Assembly: GCA_903867845.1 (NCBI GenBank)
Contig: CAIPSZ010000122.1
Location: 1-9,986 of the forward strand
Direction: 5' to 3'
Origin: Candidatus Kerfeldbacteria bacterium
GTDB taxonomy: Bacteria; Patescibacteriota; Patescibacteriia; PEXW01
Length of the DNA: 9,986 nucleotides
The notes below the pieces were generated by a model. It saw only the letters and a program-made list of their open reading frames with translations, did no database searches and was not told where the DNA came from. Both the position numbers and the translations under genes were made by a program. Positions within the stretch are counted from its first letter, which is position 1. Every line of letters starts with the position of its first letter. Positions 1-6,541 of the stretch are shown piece after piece.

Positions 1-1
1 A

Positions 2-811
2 TTGCAGCACATGACTGGTGAGCAAGCATTGGAATTCGTCCGCTCGCGTCACGGTACGAATGGCGAGGGTTCGGACTTCGCCCGCTCCAAGCGCCAGCAG
101 AAGCTCCTGTTCGCCCTGCGGGAGAAAGCACTGTCCTTGGGCACGCTGACCAACCCTACAAAAGTGAGCAAGCTCCTCGACTCTCTCGGCGACCACGTGT
201 ACACCACGTTTGAGCTCTGGGAAGTCGCTCGACTCGGCGCCATCATCAAAAACCTCACCCCCGAAAAAGTCGTCCCGCGCGTCTTGGACACGAGTGAGGA
301 CAATCTCGTCGTCGTGGGCTCGAGCATAGACGGTGCGTACGTCATCCAACCCCGCGTTGGATTGGGAAACTGGACGGAGATTCACGAACTCGCGGCAGAC
401 ATCTTCCAACTCAACACCGTGCAACGCGAAGCGGTGAACATCCAAATTGTGAATGCGTCGGGGCAAGCCGGGCTCGGTGATACGGTCGGCCACACCTTGC
501 GTGGGTTTGGATACAACGTGCAAACTGTGGCCACACCCAAAGGCGTAACCGCGGAAAGCTCGTCGATTGTCGACCTTTCCGGTGGGAAGGGACCGAAAAC
601 GCTCACCATGCTGGAACAGAAATTTTCTGCCACGCTGGCACCAAGCCTCCCCAATGGTTTGAGCATGACTGCGGGGAAAGCACTGGTGAATAGCAATGCC
701 AATGGCAACAAGAATGCTAATGTTGCACCAGCCACACCAGAACTCATGCTCGTCCTTGGGAAAAATGCCATCCCAACCACAAGCACGAACCTCAACACCA
801 ACCGAAACTAG
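2..811 (+). CDS. LytR-CpsA-Psr (LCP) family envelope protein, C-terminal part
   Basis: This is the 3' part of a gene that enters the window from upstream. The first in-frame codon is TTG at base 2, which is unlikely to be the true start. LCP enzymes move undecaprenyl-phosphate-linked glycopolymers onto the cell wall or a similar surface acceptor, outside the membrane. The end of the catalytic domain is visible at residues 4-33 of the fragment: G-x-x-AL-x-F-VRSR, then DFARSKRQQ. These hold the Arg (14, 16, 28, 31) and Asp (25) residues typical of the pyrophosphate and lipid-binding pocket. Residues about 144-256 resemble the LytR C-terminal domain (VNIQIVNASGQAGLG ... ELMLVLGKNA). The tail is rich in Asn, Thr and Ala and looks disordered. 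The membrane anchor and the N-terminal half lie outside the window. The gene ends 25 nt before der and probably shares its transcript. The family call is firm; the acceptor polymer is unknown. Confidence 0.88.
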   Translation: MQHMTGEQALEFVRSRHGTNGEGSDFARSKRQQKLLFALREKALSLGTLTNPTKVSKLLDSLGDHVYTTFELWEVARLGAIIKNLTPEKVVPRVLDTSEDNLVVVGSSIDGAYVIQPRVGLGNWTEIHELAADIFQLNTVQREAVNIQIVNASGQAGLGDTVGHTLRGFGYNVQTVATPKGVTAESSSIVDLSGGKGPKTLTMLEQKFSATLAPSLPNGLSMTAGKALVNSNANGNKNANVAPATPELMLVLGKNAIPTTSTNLNTNRN

Positions 812-836
812 GTCTTCGTCGTTCCTCTCCTCCTGT

Positions 837-2165
837 ATGCCGCTGCCTGATGTCCTCCTCCTTGGACGGACGAACGTGGGAAAATCGTCGCTCTTCAACC
901 GCCTCACGGGCGGGCGCTTTGCGATAACTGATAGCCAGCCGCATACCACCCGTGACCTGCACCACCGCACCATCACCTGGCACCACACTGCATTCACGCT
1001 GACCGATAGCGGCGGCTTTGACCTGAACAAACCAGACGAGCTGGACACCGCCGTGCTCGAGCAGGTGGCGAAAGCCATTGACGGCGCTGCCGTGGTCGTC
1101 CTCGTCGTCGAGTCGGTGGTGGGTTTCCTGCCCGAAGAACGTCAGCTCTTGCGCAAACTTCTTCGGGATGGGAAGAACGTCGTGCTCGCAGTGAATAAAG
1201 TCGATAAGCCAAACCTGCGGCAAGATGACGCCGCATTAGAACACTTTCACTTTGGGGGTGTGACTGCAATTGCGGTATCCGCGAAGAATGGTGGGGGCAC
1301 GGGCGACCTACTGGATGCGATTGCCCAGCGGATTCCTCGTAGCACGACGAATGTGAAGACACCGAAGCGCACGCGCATCGTGTTCATCGGCCGGACCAAC
1401 GTGGGGAAGTCCGCCCTGACCAACGCCATCCTGCACGATGACGTTCGCGTCGTCTCACCCCAGCCGCACACGACGCGTGACGCGCAAGCCTACGAGCTCA
1501 GCTACCATGGAAAACTCCTGACCATTGTGGATACCGCGGGCGTACGGGCCAAGGGTCGCACGGGTAGCCGGGTGGAAGCGCTCTCCTTGCGCCACACCAT
1601 GGACGCCCTGCAGGATGCGGACATTGCCTGTCTGGTTTTCAGCGTGCCCGACGGCATAGGCTTGGTGGAGAAGACGCTTGCCGGAAAAGTCGTGGAGCTT
1701 GGGAAAGGGCTCGTCATGATTGGCAACCAGTGGGATCGCGTGCCGGCCAAAGACCCGCGCTCGGTCATTGGTGCCGAACGCAACATTCGCGGCACGCTCC
1801 CCTTCATCCGCTGGGCGCCCTTCACCTTTACCTCGGCCACGGAGAAACATAACGTCCCGCGTATCCTCGACTTCAGCTTAGCGGTACATGACGAGCAGTT
1901 CCGCACGATCCCCCAAGCCACCCTCGATGAGATCCTGCGCCGCGCATTGAAGCTCCGCCCTGGTGAGAAACGTGGGAAGCGAATTCGAAGTCACTTGAAG
2001 CAAAGCGGCACCCAGCCACCGACGTTCATCTTGCACACGAGTAAGCGTGAGGCTTTGCCGAGCGCCTACACGCACGTGGTGGAGAACGCCCTTCGCGCCG
2101 AATTCCCCTTCACCGGCACGCCCGTACGCGTCCGCGTCGAGCAGCCTTTTGCAAAATCCCTATGA
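837..2165 (+). CDS. der: Ribosome-assembly GTPase Der (EngA), two GTPase domains plus KH-like domain
   Basis: Der is an essential tandem GTPase that acts in late 50S ribosomal subunit assembly. The protein is 442 aa, within the family range. GTPase domain 1 shows G1 GRTNVGKSS (10-18), switch PHTTRD (35-40), G3 DSGG (57-60) and G4 NKVD (120-123). Domain 2 shows G1 GRTNVGKSA (185-193), PHTTRD (210-215), G3 DTAG (232-235) and G4 NQWD (297-300). The KH-like end covers about 355-440, with PPTFILHTSK and the FPFTGTPVRVRVE signature. ATG 837 is chosen because homology begins there; an upstream in-frame ATG at 696 only reads through the LCP gene. No Shine-Dalgarno is visible, and the leader is pyrimidine-rich. 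Two deviations stand out. His replaces Gly in the PG[VT]TRD switch motif of both domains. The second G4 motif has Gln instead of the guanine-contacting Lys. pth starts inside its stop codon, which suggests coupled translation. Confidence 0.95.
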   Translation: MPLPDVLLLGRTNVGKSSLFNRLTGGRFAITDSQPHTTRDLHHRTITWHHTAFTLTDSGGFDLNKPDELDTAVLEQVAKAIDGAAVVVLVVESVVGFLPEERQLLRKLLRDGKNVVLAVNKVDKPNLRQDDAALEHFHFGGVTAIAVSAKNGGGTGDLLDAIAQRIPRSTTNVKTPKRTRIVFIGRTNVGKSALTNAILHDDVRVVSPQPHTTRDAQAYELSYHGKLLTIVDTAGVRAKGRTGSRVEALSLRHTMDALQDADIACLVFSVPDGIGLVEKTLAGKVVELGKGLVMIGNQWDRVPAKDPRSVIGAERNIRGTLPFIRWAPFTFTSATEKHNVPRILDFSLAVHDEQFRTIPQATLDEILRRALKLRPGEKRGKRIRSHLKQSGTQPPTFILHTSKREALPSAYTHVVENALRAEFPFTGTPVRVRVEQPFAKSL

Positions 2166-2830
2166 GCAGCATTCTCATCGTTGGTTTGGGCAATCCTGGA
2201 GAGAAGCATGCCAGCAATCGTCACAACATTGGCTTCATGGTGCTGGATGCATTCGCCAAGATGCACCAGGTGACATTCCAGCCGAATGACACGTACAAGG
2301 GAAGGGTCGCCACTATCCCGCTCCAGGGGAATGGTCCGCGCATCGACCTCCTGGAACCGACGACGTTCATGAATGCATCGGGTGAAGCAGTCCTCGCCAT
2401 GACGCAGTTCTACAAAGTTGAACCGCAGAACCTCTGGGTCATCCACGATGACCTCGACTTACCTTTTGGCACGCTCAAAATCCAACGGGATATCTCCGCC
2501 GCTGGACATAACGGCATTCGCTCTATTATCGACCAGCTCCACCGTCAGGATTTCTGGCGCTTCCGCTTTGGCATTGGCCGCTCTGACGCTGAGCTAGACC
2601 TGAACCACGATGGTACTGTGGACGCGCGCGAGCACGTCATTGCGCAGTACCACGGTGGGGACTACGTGCTCGCAGATTTCGAACCCGAGCAAGTACAGCA
2701 ACTCCCGCAGCTCATCCAGGCTATGTGCGAACGCCTGCAGGCAGCACTCGGTGCCGGAGATCCAGGTACCGCTGCAAATCAATTCAACGGATTAGCCCAA
2801 ACGAAAATCACTCCACTACACGTGGAGTGA
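2162..2830 (+). CDS. pth: Peptidyl-tRNA hydrolase with an EF-hand-like insertion
   Basis: Pth is a cytosolic enzyme that cleaves the ester bond of peptidyl-tRNAs released from stalled ribosomes and so recycles tRNA. The protein is 222 aa, longer than the usual 185-200. Family landmarks are GLGNPG (9-13, Asn11), NRHNIGF with the catalytic base His21, TFMNASG (Asn71), HDDLDLP (Asp96) and GHNG (Asn117). These match Asn10, His20, Asn68, Asp93 and Asn114 of the E. coli enzyme, so activity is expected. The odd part lies between FGIGR (136-140) and DYVLADF (167-173). Here roughly 22 extra residues carry an EF-hand-like loop at 146-157. The ATG overlaps the der stop (ATGA), so translation is probably coupled; no Shine-Dalgarno is visible. 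The stop codon lies inside a perfect 10-bp inverted repeat. The pth-mfd order is also seen in Bacillus-type genomes. Confidence 0.96.
   Translation: MSSILIVGLGNPGEKHASNRHNIGFMVLDAFAKMHQVTFQPNDTYKGRVATIPLQGNGPRIDLLEPTTFMNASGEAVLAMTQFYKVEPQNLWVIHDDLDLPFGTLKIQRDISAAGHNGIRSIIDQLHRQDFWRFRFGIGRSDAELDLNHDGTVDAREHVIAQYHGGDYVLADFEPEQVQQLPQLIQAMCERLQAALGAGDPGTAANQFNGLAQTKITPLHVE
2597..2632 (+). other. EF-hand-like calcium-binding loop inserted in Pth
   Basis: Pth residues 146-157 read D-L-N-H-D-G-T-V-D-A-R-E. This fills every key position of a canonical 12-residue EF-hand loop: D1, N3, D5, G6, a hydrophobic residue at 8, D9 and E12. The residue after the final Glu is His, where EF-hands usually have a hydrophobic residue. 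Only one loop is present. It sits in an insertion that ordinary Pth proteins lack, on the surface side between the GIGR strand and the YVL segment. Calcium binding is inferred from the pattern only. Confidence 0.6.
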
Positions 2831-2831
2831 T
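2799..2831 (-). terminator. Intrinsic-terminator-like hairpin at the end of pth, oriented on the minus strand
   Basis: Arms 2807-2816 and 2822-2831 form a perfect 10-bp stem around a 5-nt loop, and the pth stop codon lies in the right arm. On the plus strand it is followed by GGAGCGCG with no U-tract. On the minus strand it is followed by TTTTCGTTT (2807-2799). It is therefore best read as the terminator of a minus-strand transcript coming from the 2978 region. It could still stabilise the 3' end of the pth message. Confidence 0.6.
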
Positions 2832-2978
2832 GGAGCGCGCTCGTACCCCTCGTCCACGGCAGAGCATCACCGGTAAACCGGTAGTACTCGCACAGAGCAG
2901 CCATGCAGGTGTAGGAGGGGTAACCACATGATCGCCCGTGGACGTGGGATACCAACGCGCTAAATCATTTTCAATCGA
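2803..2978 (-). ncRNA. Candidate structured small RNA with a pseudoknot, family not recognised
   Basis: No protein gene fills this stretch, but it is dense in complementary segments. Read 5' to 3' on the minus strand: a closing helix 2961-2956 with 2839-2834 (6 bp); P1 2944-2936 with 2859-2851 (9 bp); P2 2922-2915 with 2851-2844 (8 bp). P1 and P2 compete only for base 2851. Their order, P1-P2-P1'-P2', makes a pseudoknot whose 3' strands are contiguous. Between them sit two hairpins, 2911-2891 and 2889-2862. In the larger hairpin two positions that are C-A mismatches on the plus strand are G-U pairs on the minus strand (11 of 12 paired against 10 of 12), which favours minus-strand transcription. 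One weak G-U at the base of the other hairpin (2890 with 2912) points the other way. A promoter-like element upstream and a terminator-like hairpin downstream frame it. It does not look like tRNA, tmRNA, SRP RNA, 6S RNA or RNase P RNA. The alternative is a plus-strand mfd leader. Confidence 0.5.
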
Positions 2979-3004
2979 GGGGTCACCCTAGCACCACACC
3001 CCTC
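2977..3004. repeat. Inverted repeat GAGGGGT / ACCCCTC bracketing the small-RNA promoter -10
   Basis: GAGGGGT at 2977-2983 and ACCCCTC at 2998-3004 are perfectly complementary across 14 nt. They flank the minus-strand -10 box, so they could serve as an operator. The same heptamers also occur in the structured region, as ACCCCTC at 2845-2851 and GAGGGGT at 2915-2921, so alternative pairings are possible in a plus-strand transcript that covers all four. Confidence 0.45.
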
Positions 3005-3013
3005 TCCTGTCAA
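2985..3013 (-). promoter_or_regulatory. Promoter candidate for the minus-strand small RNA
   Basis: On the minus strand a perfect -35 box TTGACA (3013-3008) is followed by a 17-nt spacer and TAGGGT (2990-2985). The latter keeps the key T, A and final T of a -10 box and is preceded by TGC, as in an extended -10. Initiation would fall near 2978, just upstream of the structured region. The -10 is GC-rich and matches only three of six consensus positions. Confidence 0.45.
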
Positions 3014-3017
3014 GACA
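3007..3017. repeat. CTGTCAAGACA element upstream of mfd (copy 1)
   Basis: The 11-mer contains the near-palindrome TGTC-AA-GACA. It recurs exactly at 6950-6960 upstream of dprA. In both places its minus strand supplies a TTGACA -35 box followed by a TAGG-T -10 box. The repeat may simply be a promoter motif with a shared upstream TGTC, or it may be a regulator site. Confidence 0.5.
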
Positions 3018-3026
3018 TTTCACCCT

Positions 3027-6000
3027 ATGGCCACGTTGCCAGAACCCATTCGCATTCCCCTTCCTCCTGCAGTGCGCAAAGCACTGCAGGCGGGCCGTCG
3101 CGTGCAAACTGCTGGCGTGCCCGAGATTGTCGCGCAGGTCGCTCTGGTGGGTGAAGTGCTTCGTACGGCGCCACGTTCCGCCTTGCTCTGGCTGGTAGAA
3201 GATGAAGACCACCAACGACGGGTCATCACCGCGCTCCATGCCCTCCACGTGGGTGCCGAAACAATCACGAGCGAGCTTACCCCGCCACTACTCGCCACCA
3301 CGCTCACCCACCAGCCGATCAGTATTGTCGTAACGGCGCGAACGTTGCTCACGCCCCTGCCTGAACCAGCACACTTTCGCAACGGCATCCTCACCCTGCG
3401 CGTCGGGGGCGCGCTGACGCCAACCGATCTCTCCCGTCACCTCGTTGAGCACGGCTACATGGCCGAGTCTATGGTTGCTGGGCCAGGTGAGTTCGCGCGA
3501 CGTGGCGGCGTCATGGATGTGTACCCAGTGGGCAGCCACGGCCCCGTGCGCGTGGAGTTTGCCGAACGTGACATTGCCTCCCTGCACGCCATTGACCACG
3601 CGAACAAAGCCGGCGCCAGTATGCAAACCATCGTCATTCCGCCCGCCCGTATGCCCGCCCGCACCGACGGCATCACCCTACGTGACTACCTAGATGCCGC
3701 TGATACCCTGGTCGTAGTGACGGACGTCGACGATGTCGTCGACGGCGACGAGCAGACCGCGGTGAGCTTGCTCCACCGCTTGCCTACCCTCAGCTTGCGC
3801 ACGTTCGGGAGCGGTGATGCCGACGTCGATATTGAGGTGCGACCCGCCACGCTCTACGCTGGCCAGTACAGCCGCTTCGTGGCTGACGCAAAGACGTGGG
3901 GGAAGCACAAAGGACGGCGCACGATTATCCTGACGAGTCATTTGCCGCAGCTGCAGGCACTTGCAAAAGAGCACGACTTCGCCCTACCAGAGTGCTGGGT
4001 CGTGGACCCGAACCAGCCCCTAGCGGGATTCAAGTCTGAACCAGCGAAGCTCTTCGTGCTCACGGACCGGGAAATTTTCCCGCGGGAAGCACCCAGCGTG
4101 CGCTCGCGGAGTTTGGATACGTCCTTCCTGGCCGAGCTCAAGACTGGCGACTACGCCGTGCACCTGGACCACGGCATTGGCATTTTCCGCGGCATGCGCA
4201 CGGACGTGGTGAACGGCGTGGCCAAGGAGTACTTCCTGTTAGAGTACGCCGAAAAAGACCGCCTCTCGGTTCCAGTGGAACTCGCGGAAAAACTCTCCAA
4301 GTACATTGGTGTCAGCCACCCACCACTCCACCGCCTGCACGGCAGCAACTGGTACCAGGTGACGCGCAAGGTGCGCGAAGATACGCGCCAACTTGCCAAA
4401 GAACTGGTGAAACTCTACGCCGCGCGCGAGCTCATCCGCGTACGTCCCATGGGCCCCACCACACCCGAGGAGAAAGCACTAGCGGATGGCTTCCCCTACG
4501 CCGAAACTCCAGACCAGCTGCGTGCTATTGAAGAAGTGTGCGCAGACCTGCAGGGTGAGCGACCCATGGACCGCCTGGTGTGCGGTGACGTCGGCTTTGG
4601 GAAAACTGAAGTCGCTATTCGCGCTGCCTTGAAAGCAGTTACCAACGGCTACCAAGTGGCCGTCCTGGCACCGACGACCATTCTCGTCCAGCAGCACTAC
4701 GATACGTTCGTGAAGCGCCTGGCTGGCACGTCAGCAAAAGTTGGATTGCTCTCGCGCTTCGAATCCAGCAAGGAGCAGGACGAGACCATACGCCAGATTG
4801 GCGTGGGTGACGTGAACATTGTCATTGGCACGCACCGCTTGCTCTCCACGGACGTGAAATTCCCCCACCTCGGACTCATCATCATCGACGAGGAGCAGCG
4901 CTTCGGCGTGGGCCAGAAGGAGCGGCTGAAGCAGTTTCGCTTGCAGGCGCACGTGCTCACCATGAGCGCCACGCCCATCCCCCGCACACTCAACTTCGTG
5001 CTCTCCAACTTGCGGGATGTGAGCATGATCGAGACGCCACCAGAGGGTCGCCAACCCATCGAGACAACTATTGCCCCATTCGGTACGGACATCATTCGAG
5101 AAGCCCTGAACCGTGAGTTCGAACGCAAAGGTCAAGCCTACTACCTCTACAACAATGTCGAAACCATTCACGAGAAGGCACACGAGCTGCAAGAGCTCTT
5201 CCCGAACATCCGCATTGGTGTGGCACACGGGCAATTACCCGAAGACGATCTCGCCGACGTCATGCACAAGTTCGACGCACAGGAATTAGATTTGCTTGTA
5301 TGCTCCACGATTATCGAGAATGGCTTAGACCTACCCAACGTGAACACGCTCATTGTTGACCAGGCACCGAAGTTTGGCTTGTCGCAGCTGTACCAGCTCC
5401 GTGGCCGCATCGGGCGCGGTAACCGCCAAGCGTACGCCTACTTCCTCTACCACAGCCAGAAACTCACGGGGGACGCTAAGCAGCGCCTGGTGGGCTTGGA
5501 AGAAGCGAAGGCGTTAGGTTCGGGCATGCAAGTCGCCTTGCGCGATTTGGAAATTCGCGGAACGGGCAACATCCTAGGCAACCAGCAGCACGGCCACGTG
5601 GCGGCTCTGGGCTTAGGCTTGTACACCCGCTTACTCGCCCAGGAAATTACTGAACTCAAAAGCGGCGCTGCTCTGCCAAGCATCCACGACGTGACTATAG
5701 ACTTGCCGCTCTCCGTGGGCATCCCGCAGGACTTCGAACCCGACGAGCGCAACCGCTTGCGCGTGTACCAAGACCTGGCGAACATGACGAGCGTTGGCGA
5801 ACTCTGGCACTACCATGACCAGCTCCTCAAAGATCGCGTCGCTCCCCCATCTTTGGAATCCCTGTTCAAACTCTTGGAGCTCAAACTCCTTGCCCAACGC
5901 ACGGATATCACGAACATCCAGCTCGTACGGCTCGGGCCCAACGAGCGGCTCATCATCCGCTTCCTGCGGCCCATTGACGTCGCTCACCTCAAACCCCTCT

Positions 6001-6188
6001 TCGACATTGCCGAGGGCTGGCAGCTGGCGCCTGACCAATTGAAAATTGATAAACCACACCTCGGAAAGGATTGGCTAGCGACTTTGAAGAAAATTATTGC
6101 CGTGTTCGAGAAGCATGACGCCGCGACCGAAGTGAAAGAGGAGAAGCCAAAGAAGAAGGAACGAAAGAAAAAACAGGCGGCCGCATAG
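3027..6188 (+). CDS. mfd: Transcription-repair coupling factor Mfd
   Basis: Mfd is an ATP-driven DNA translocase that pushes stalled RNA polymerase off damaged template and recruits UvrA for nucleotide excision repair. The protein is 1053 aa, against about 1150 in E. coli. The UvrB-homology module is seen at GEFARRGGVMDVYP (154-167). The CarD-like polymerase-interacting domain begins near 370 (KTGDYAVHLDHGIG). The translocase has Walker A GDVGFGKT (520-527), DEEQ (621-624), SATPIPRT and QLRGRIGR (790-797). The TRCF C-terminal domain follows (PDERNRLRVYQDL). By comparison with the E. coli layout, about 100 residues are missing between the UvrB module and the polymerase-interacting domain. The last 20 residues are a Lys/Glu-rich tail. 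ATG 3027 is the first ATG before homology; no Shine-Dalgarno precedes it. The 196-nt gap after pth suggests its own promoter or leader. Confidence 0.97.
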   Translation: MATLPEPIRIPLPPAVRKALQAGRRVQTAGVPEIVAQVALVGEVLRTAPRSALLWLVEDEDHQRRVITALHALHVGAETITSELTPPLLATTLTHQPISIVVTARTLLTPLPEPAHFRNGILTLRVGGALTPTDLSRHLVEHGYMAESMVAGPGEFARRGGVMDVYPVGSHGPVRVEFAERDIASLHAIDHANKAGASMQTIVIPPARMPARTDGITLRDYLDAADTLVVVTDVDDVVDGDEQTAVSLLHRLPTLSLRTFGSGDADVDIEVRPATLYAGQYSRFVADAKTWGKHKGRRTIILTSHLPQLQALAKEHDFALPECWVVDPNQPLAGFKSEPAKLFVLTDREIFPREAPSVRSRSLDTSFLAELKTGDYAVHLDHGIGIFRGMRTDVVNGVAKEYFLLEYAEKDRLSVPVELAEKLSKYIGVSHPPLHRLHGSNWYQVTRKVREDTRQLAKELVKLYAARELIRVRPMGPTTPEEKALADGFPYAETPDQLRAIEEVCADLQGERPMDRLVCGDVGFGKTEVAIRAALKAVTNGYQVAVLAPTTILVQQHYDTFVKRLAGTSAKVGLLSRFESSKEQDETIRQIGVGDVNIVIGTHRLLSTDVKFPHLGLIIIDEEQRFGVGQKERLKQFRLQAHVLTMSATPIPRTLNFVLSNLRDVSMIETPPEGRQPIETTIAPFGTDIIREALNREFERKGQAYYLYNNVETIHEKAHELQELFPNIRIGVAHGQLPEDDLADVMHKFDAQELDLLVCSTIIENGLDLPNVNTLIVDQAPKFGLSQLYQLRGRIGRGNRQAYAYFLYHSQKLTGDAKQRLVGLEEAKALGSGMQVALRDLEIRGTGNILGNQQHGHVAALGLGLYTRLLAQEITELKSGAALPSIHDVTIDLPLSVGIPQDFEPDERNRLRVYQDLANMTSVGELWHYHDQLLKDRVAPPSLESLFKLLELKLLAQRTDITNIQLVRLGPNERLIIRFLRPIDVAHLKPLFDIAEGWQLAPDQLKIDKPHLGKDWLATLKKIIAVFEKHDAATEVKEEKPKKKERKKKQAAA

Positions 6189-6199
6189 GGTCGCCTGTT
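6164..6199 (-). terminator. Intrinsic terminator for the minus-strand genes, inside the mfd 3' end
   Basis: Arms 6172-6182 and 6189-6199 pair over 11 bp (one G-U) around the loop GCATAG, which contains the mfd stop codon. Read on the minus strand, the stem is followed by TTTTCTTT (6171-6164), as expected for Rho-independent termination of the gene ending at 6206. On the plus strand the stem is followed by CAAGGTTC, with no U-tract, so it would be weak for mfd. Confidence 0.72.
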
Positions 6200-6205
6200 C
6201 AAGGT

Positions 6206-6514
6206 TCAATCGGATTCATACCGCCGTCTAACTGCTTCTTGGCGTCGAAGCGCTGCTGTACTTGCGTGGTGCAAGTGTACTTCACTGGATGCATCTCCTT
6301 TAGCCACCGCGCCCTCAATGACTAAAACGTACTTTTGTTCGTTTGTAGCATACGGGATCGGATTGCCAAGGTAGTACTCACCCTGCTTCTCTCGTATGTA
6401 CTGGCGAAGTTTCTTTCTGGCTTCGGTTAGACTCGTCGCGCGTACCGCATTGCCCGTTTCCAGATCGGTGATCCGAATTGGGTAGAGCATTATCGGCCCA
6501 GGTGTTCTTGGCAT
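6206..6514 (-). CDS. Small hypothetical protein (102 aa)
   Basis: I do not recognise this protein. It is 102 aa, soluble-looking and without signal peptide or membrane segment. It opens with a probable beta stretch (YPIRITDLETGNAVRATS), then a charged helix (LTEARKKLRQYIREKQ), then a short strand-rich part (KYVLVIEGAVAKG), and ends in an Arg-rich tail (RRQEAVRRRYESD). The start is supported by a strong AGGAGG (complement of 6519-6524) four bases before the ATG. A second in-frame Met at residue 9 is less likely for that reason. It converges on mfd with 17 nt between the two stops and has its own terminator. Together with the next minus-strand gene it forms a small unit between mfd and dprA. 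Sampled rows look lower in GC than mfd, so acquisition by transfer is possible but unproven. Confidence 0.7.
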   Translation of the reverse strand: MPRTPGPIMLYPIRITDLETGNAVRATSLTEARKKLRQYIREKQGEYYLGNPIPYATNEQKYVLVIEGAVAKGDASSEVHLHHASTAALRRQEAVRRRYESD

Positions 6515-6518
6515 CCTG

Positions 6519-6524
6519 CCTCCT
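6519..6524 (-). promoter_or_regulatory. Strong Shine-Dalgarno AGGAGG
   Basis: On the minus strand AGGAGG precedes the ATG at 6514 by four bases. It decides the start of the 102-aa gene. It stands out because none of the plus-strand housekeeping genes in the window has a comparable site. Confidence 0.75.
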
Positions 6525-6541
6525 CTGTTTCTTTTGCCTCT

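Noticed and set aside
696..836. Longer der start at ATG 696
   Set aside because: The added 47 residues only read through the LCP gene in another frame and have no Der homology; typical Der begins right at the first G-domain strand, as with ATG 837.
2888..2925. Cyclic-di-GMP riboswitch resemblance (CGCACAG-GCA)
   Set aside because: Only a short match to the first conserved stretch; the GACGCAAAGCC part and the required second stem are missing.
2725..2931. Small plus-strand open frame (68 aa) running from pth into the gap
   Set aside because: It overlaps pth in another frame, has no start signal and runs through the structured-RNA helices; its length is expected by chance in GC-rich sequence.
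2834..2961. HDV-like ribozyme
   Set aside because: The helix order (a pseudoknot of two long helices) is reminiscent, but there are two hairpins where a short P3 would be, no P4, and no recognisable catalytic-C junction.
5631..6059. Long minus-strand open frames inside mfd, dprA and topA (for example 5631-6059 and 9522-9968)
   Set aside because: They are shadows of strongly supported plus-strand genes in GC-rich sequence, without start signals or recognisable protein features.
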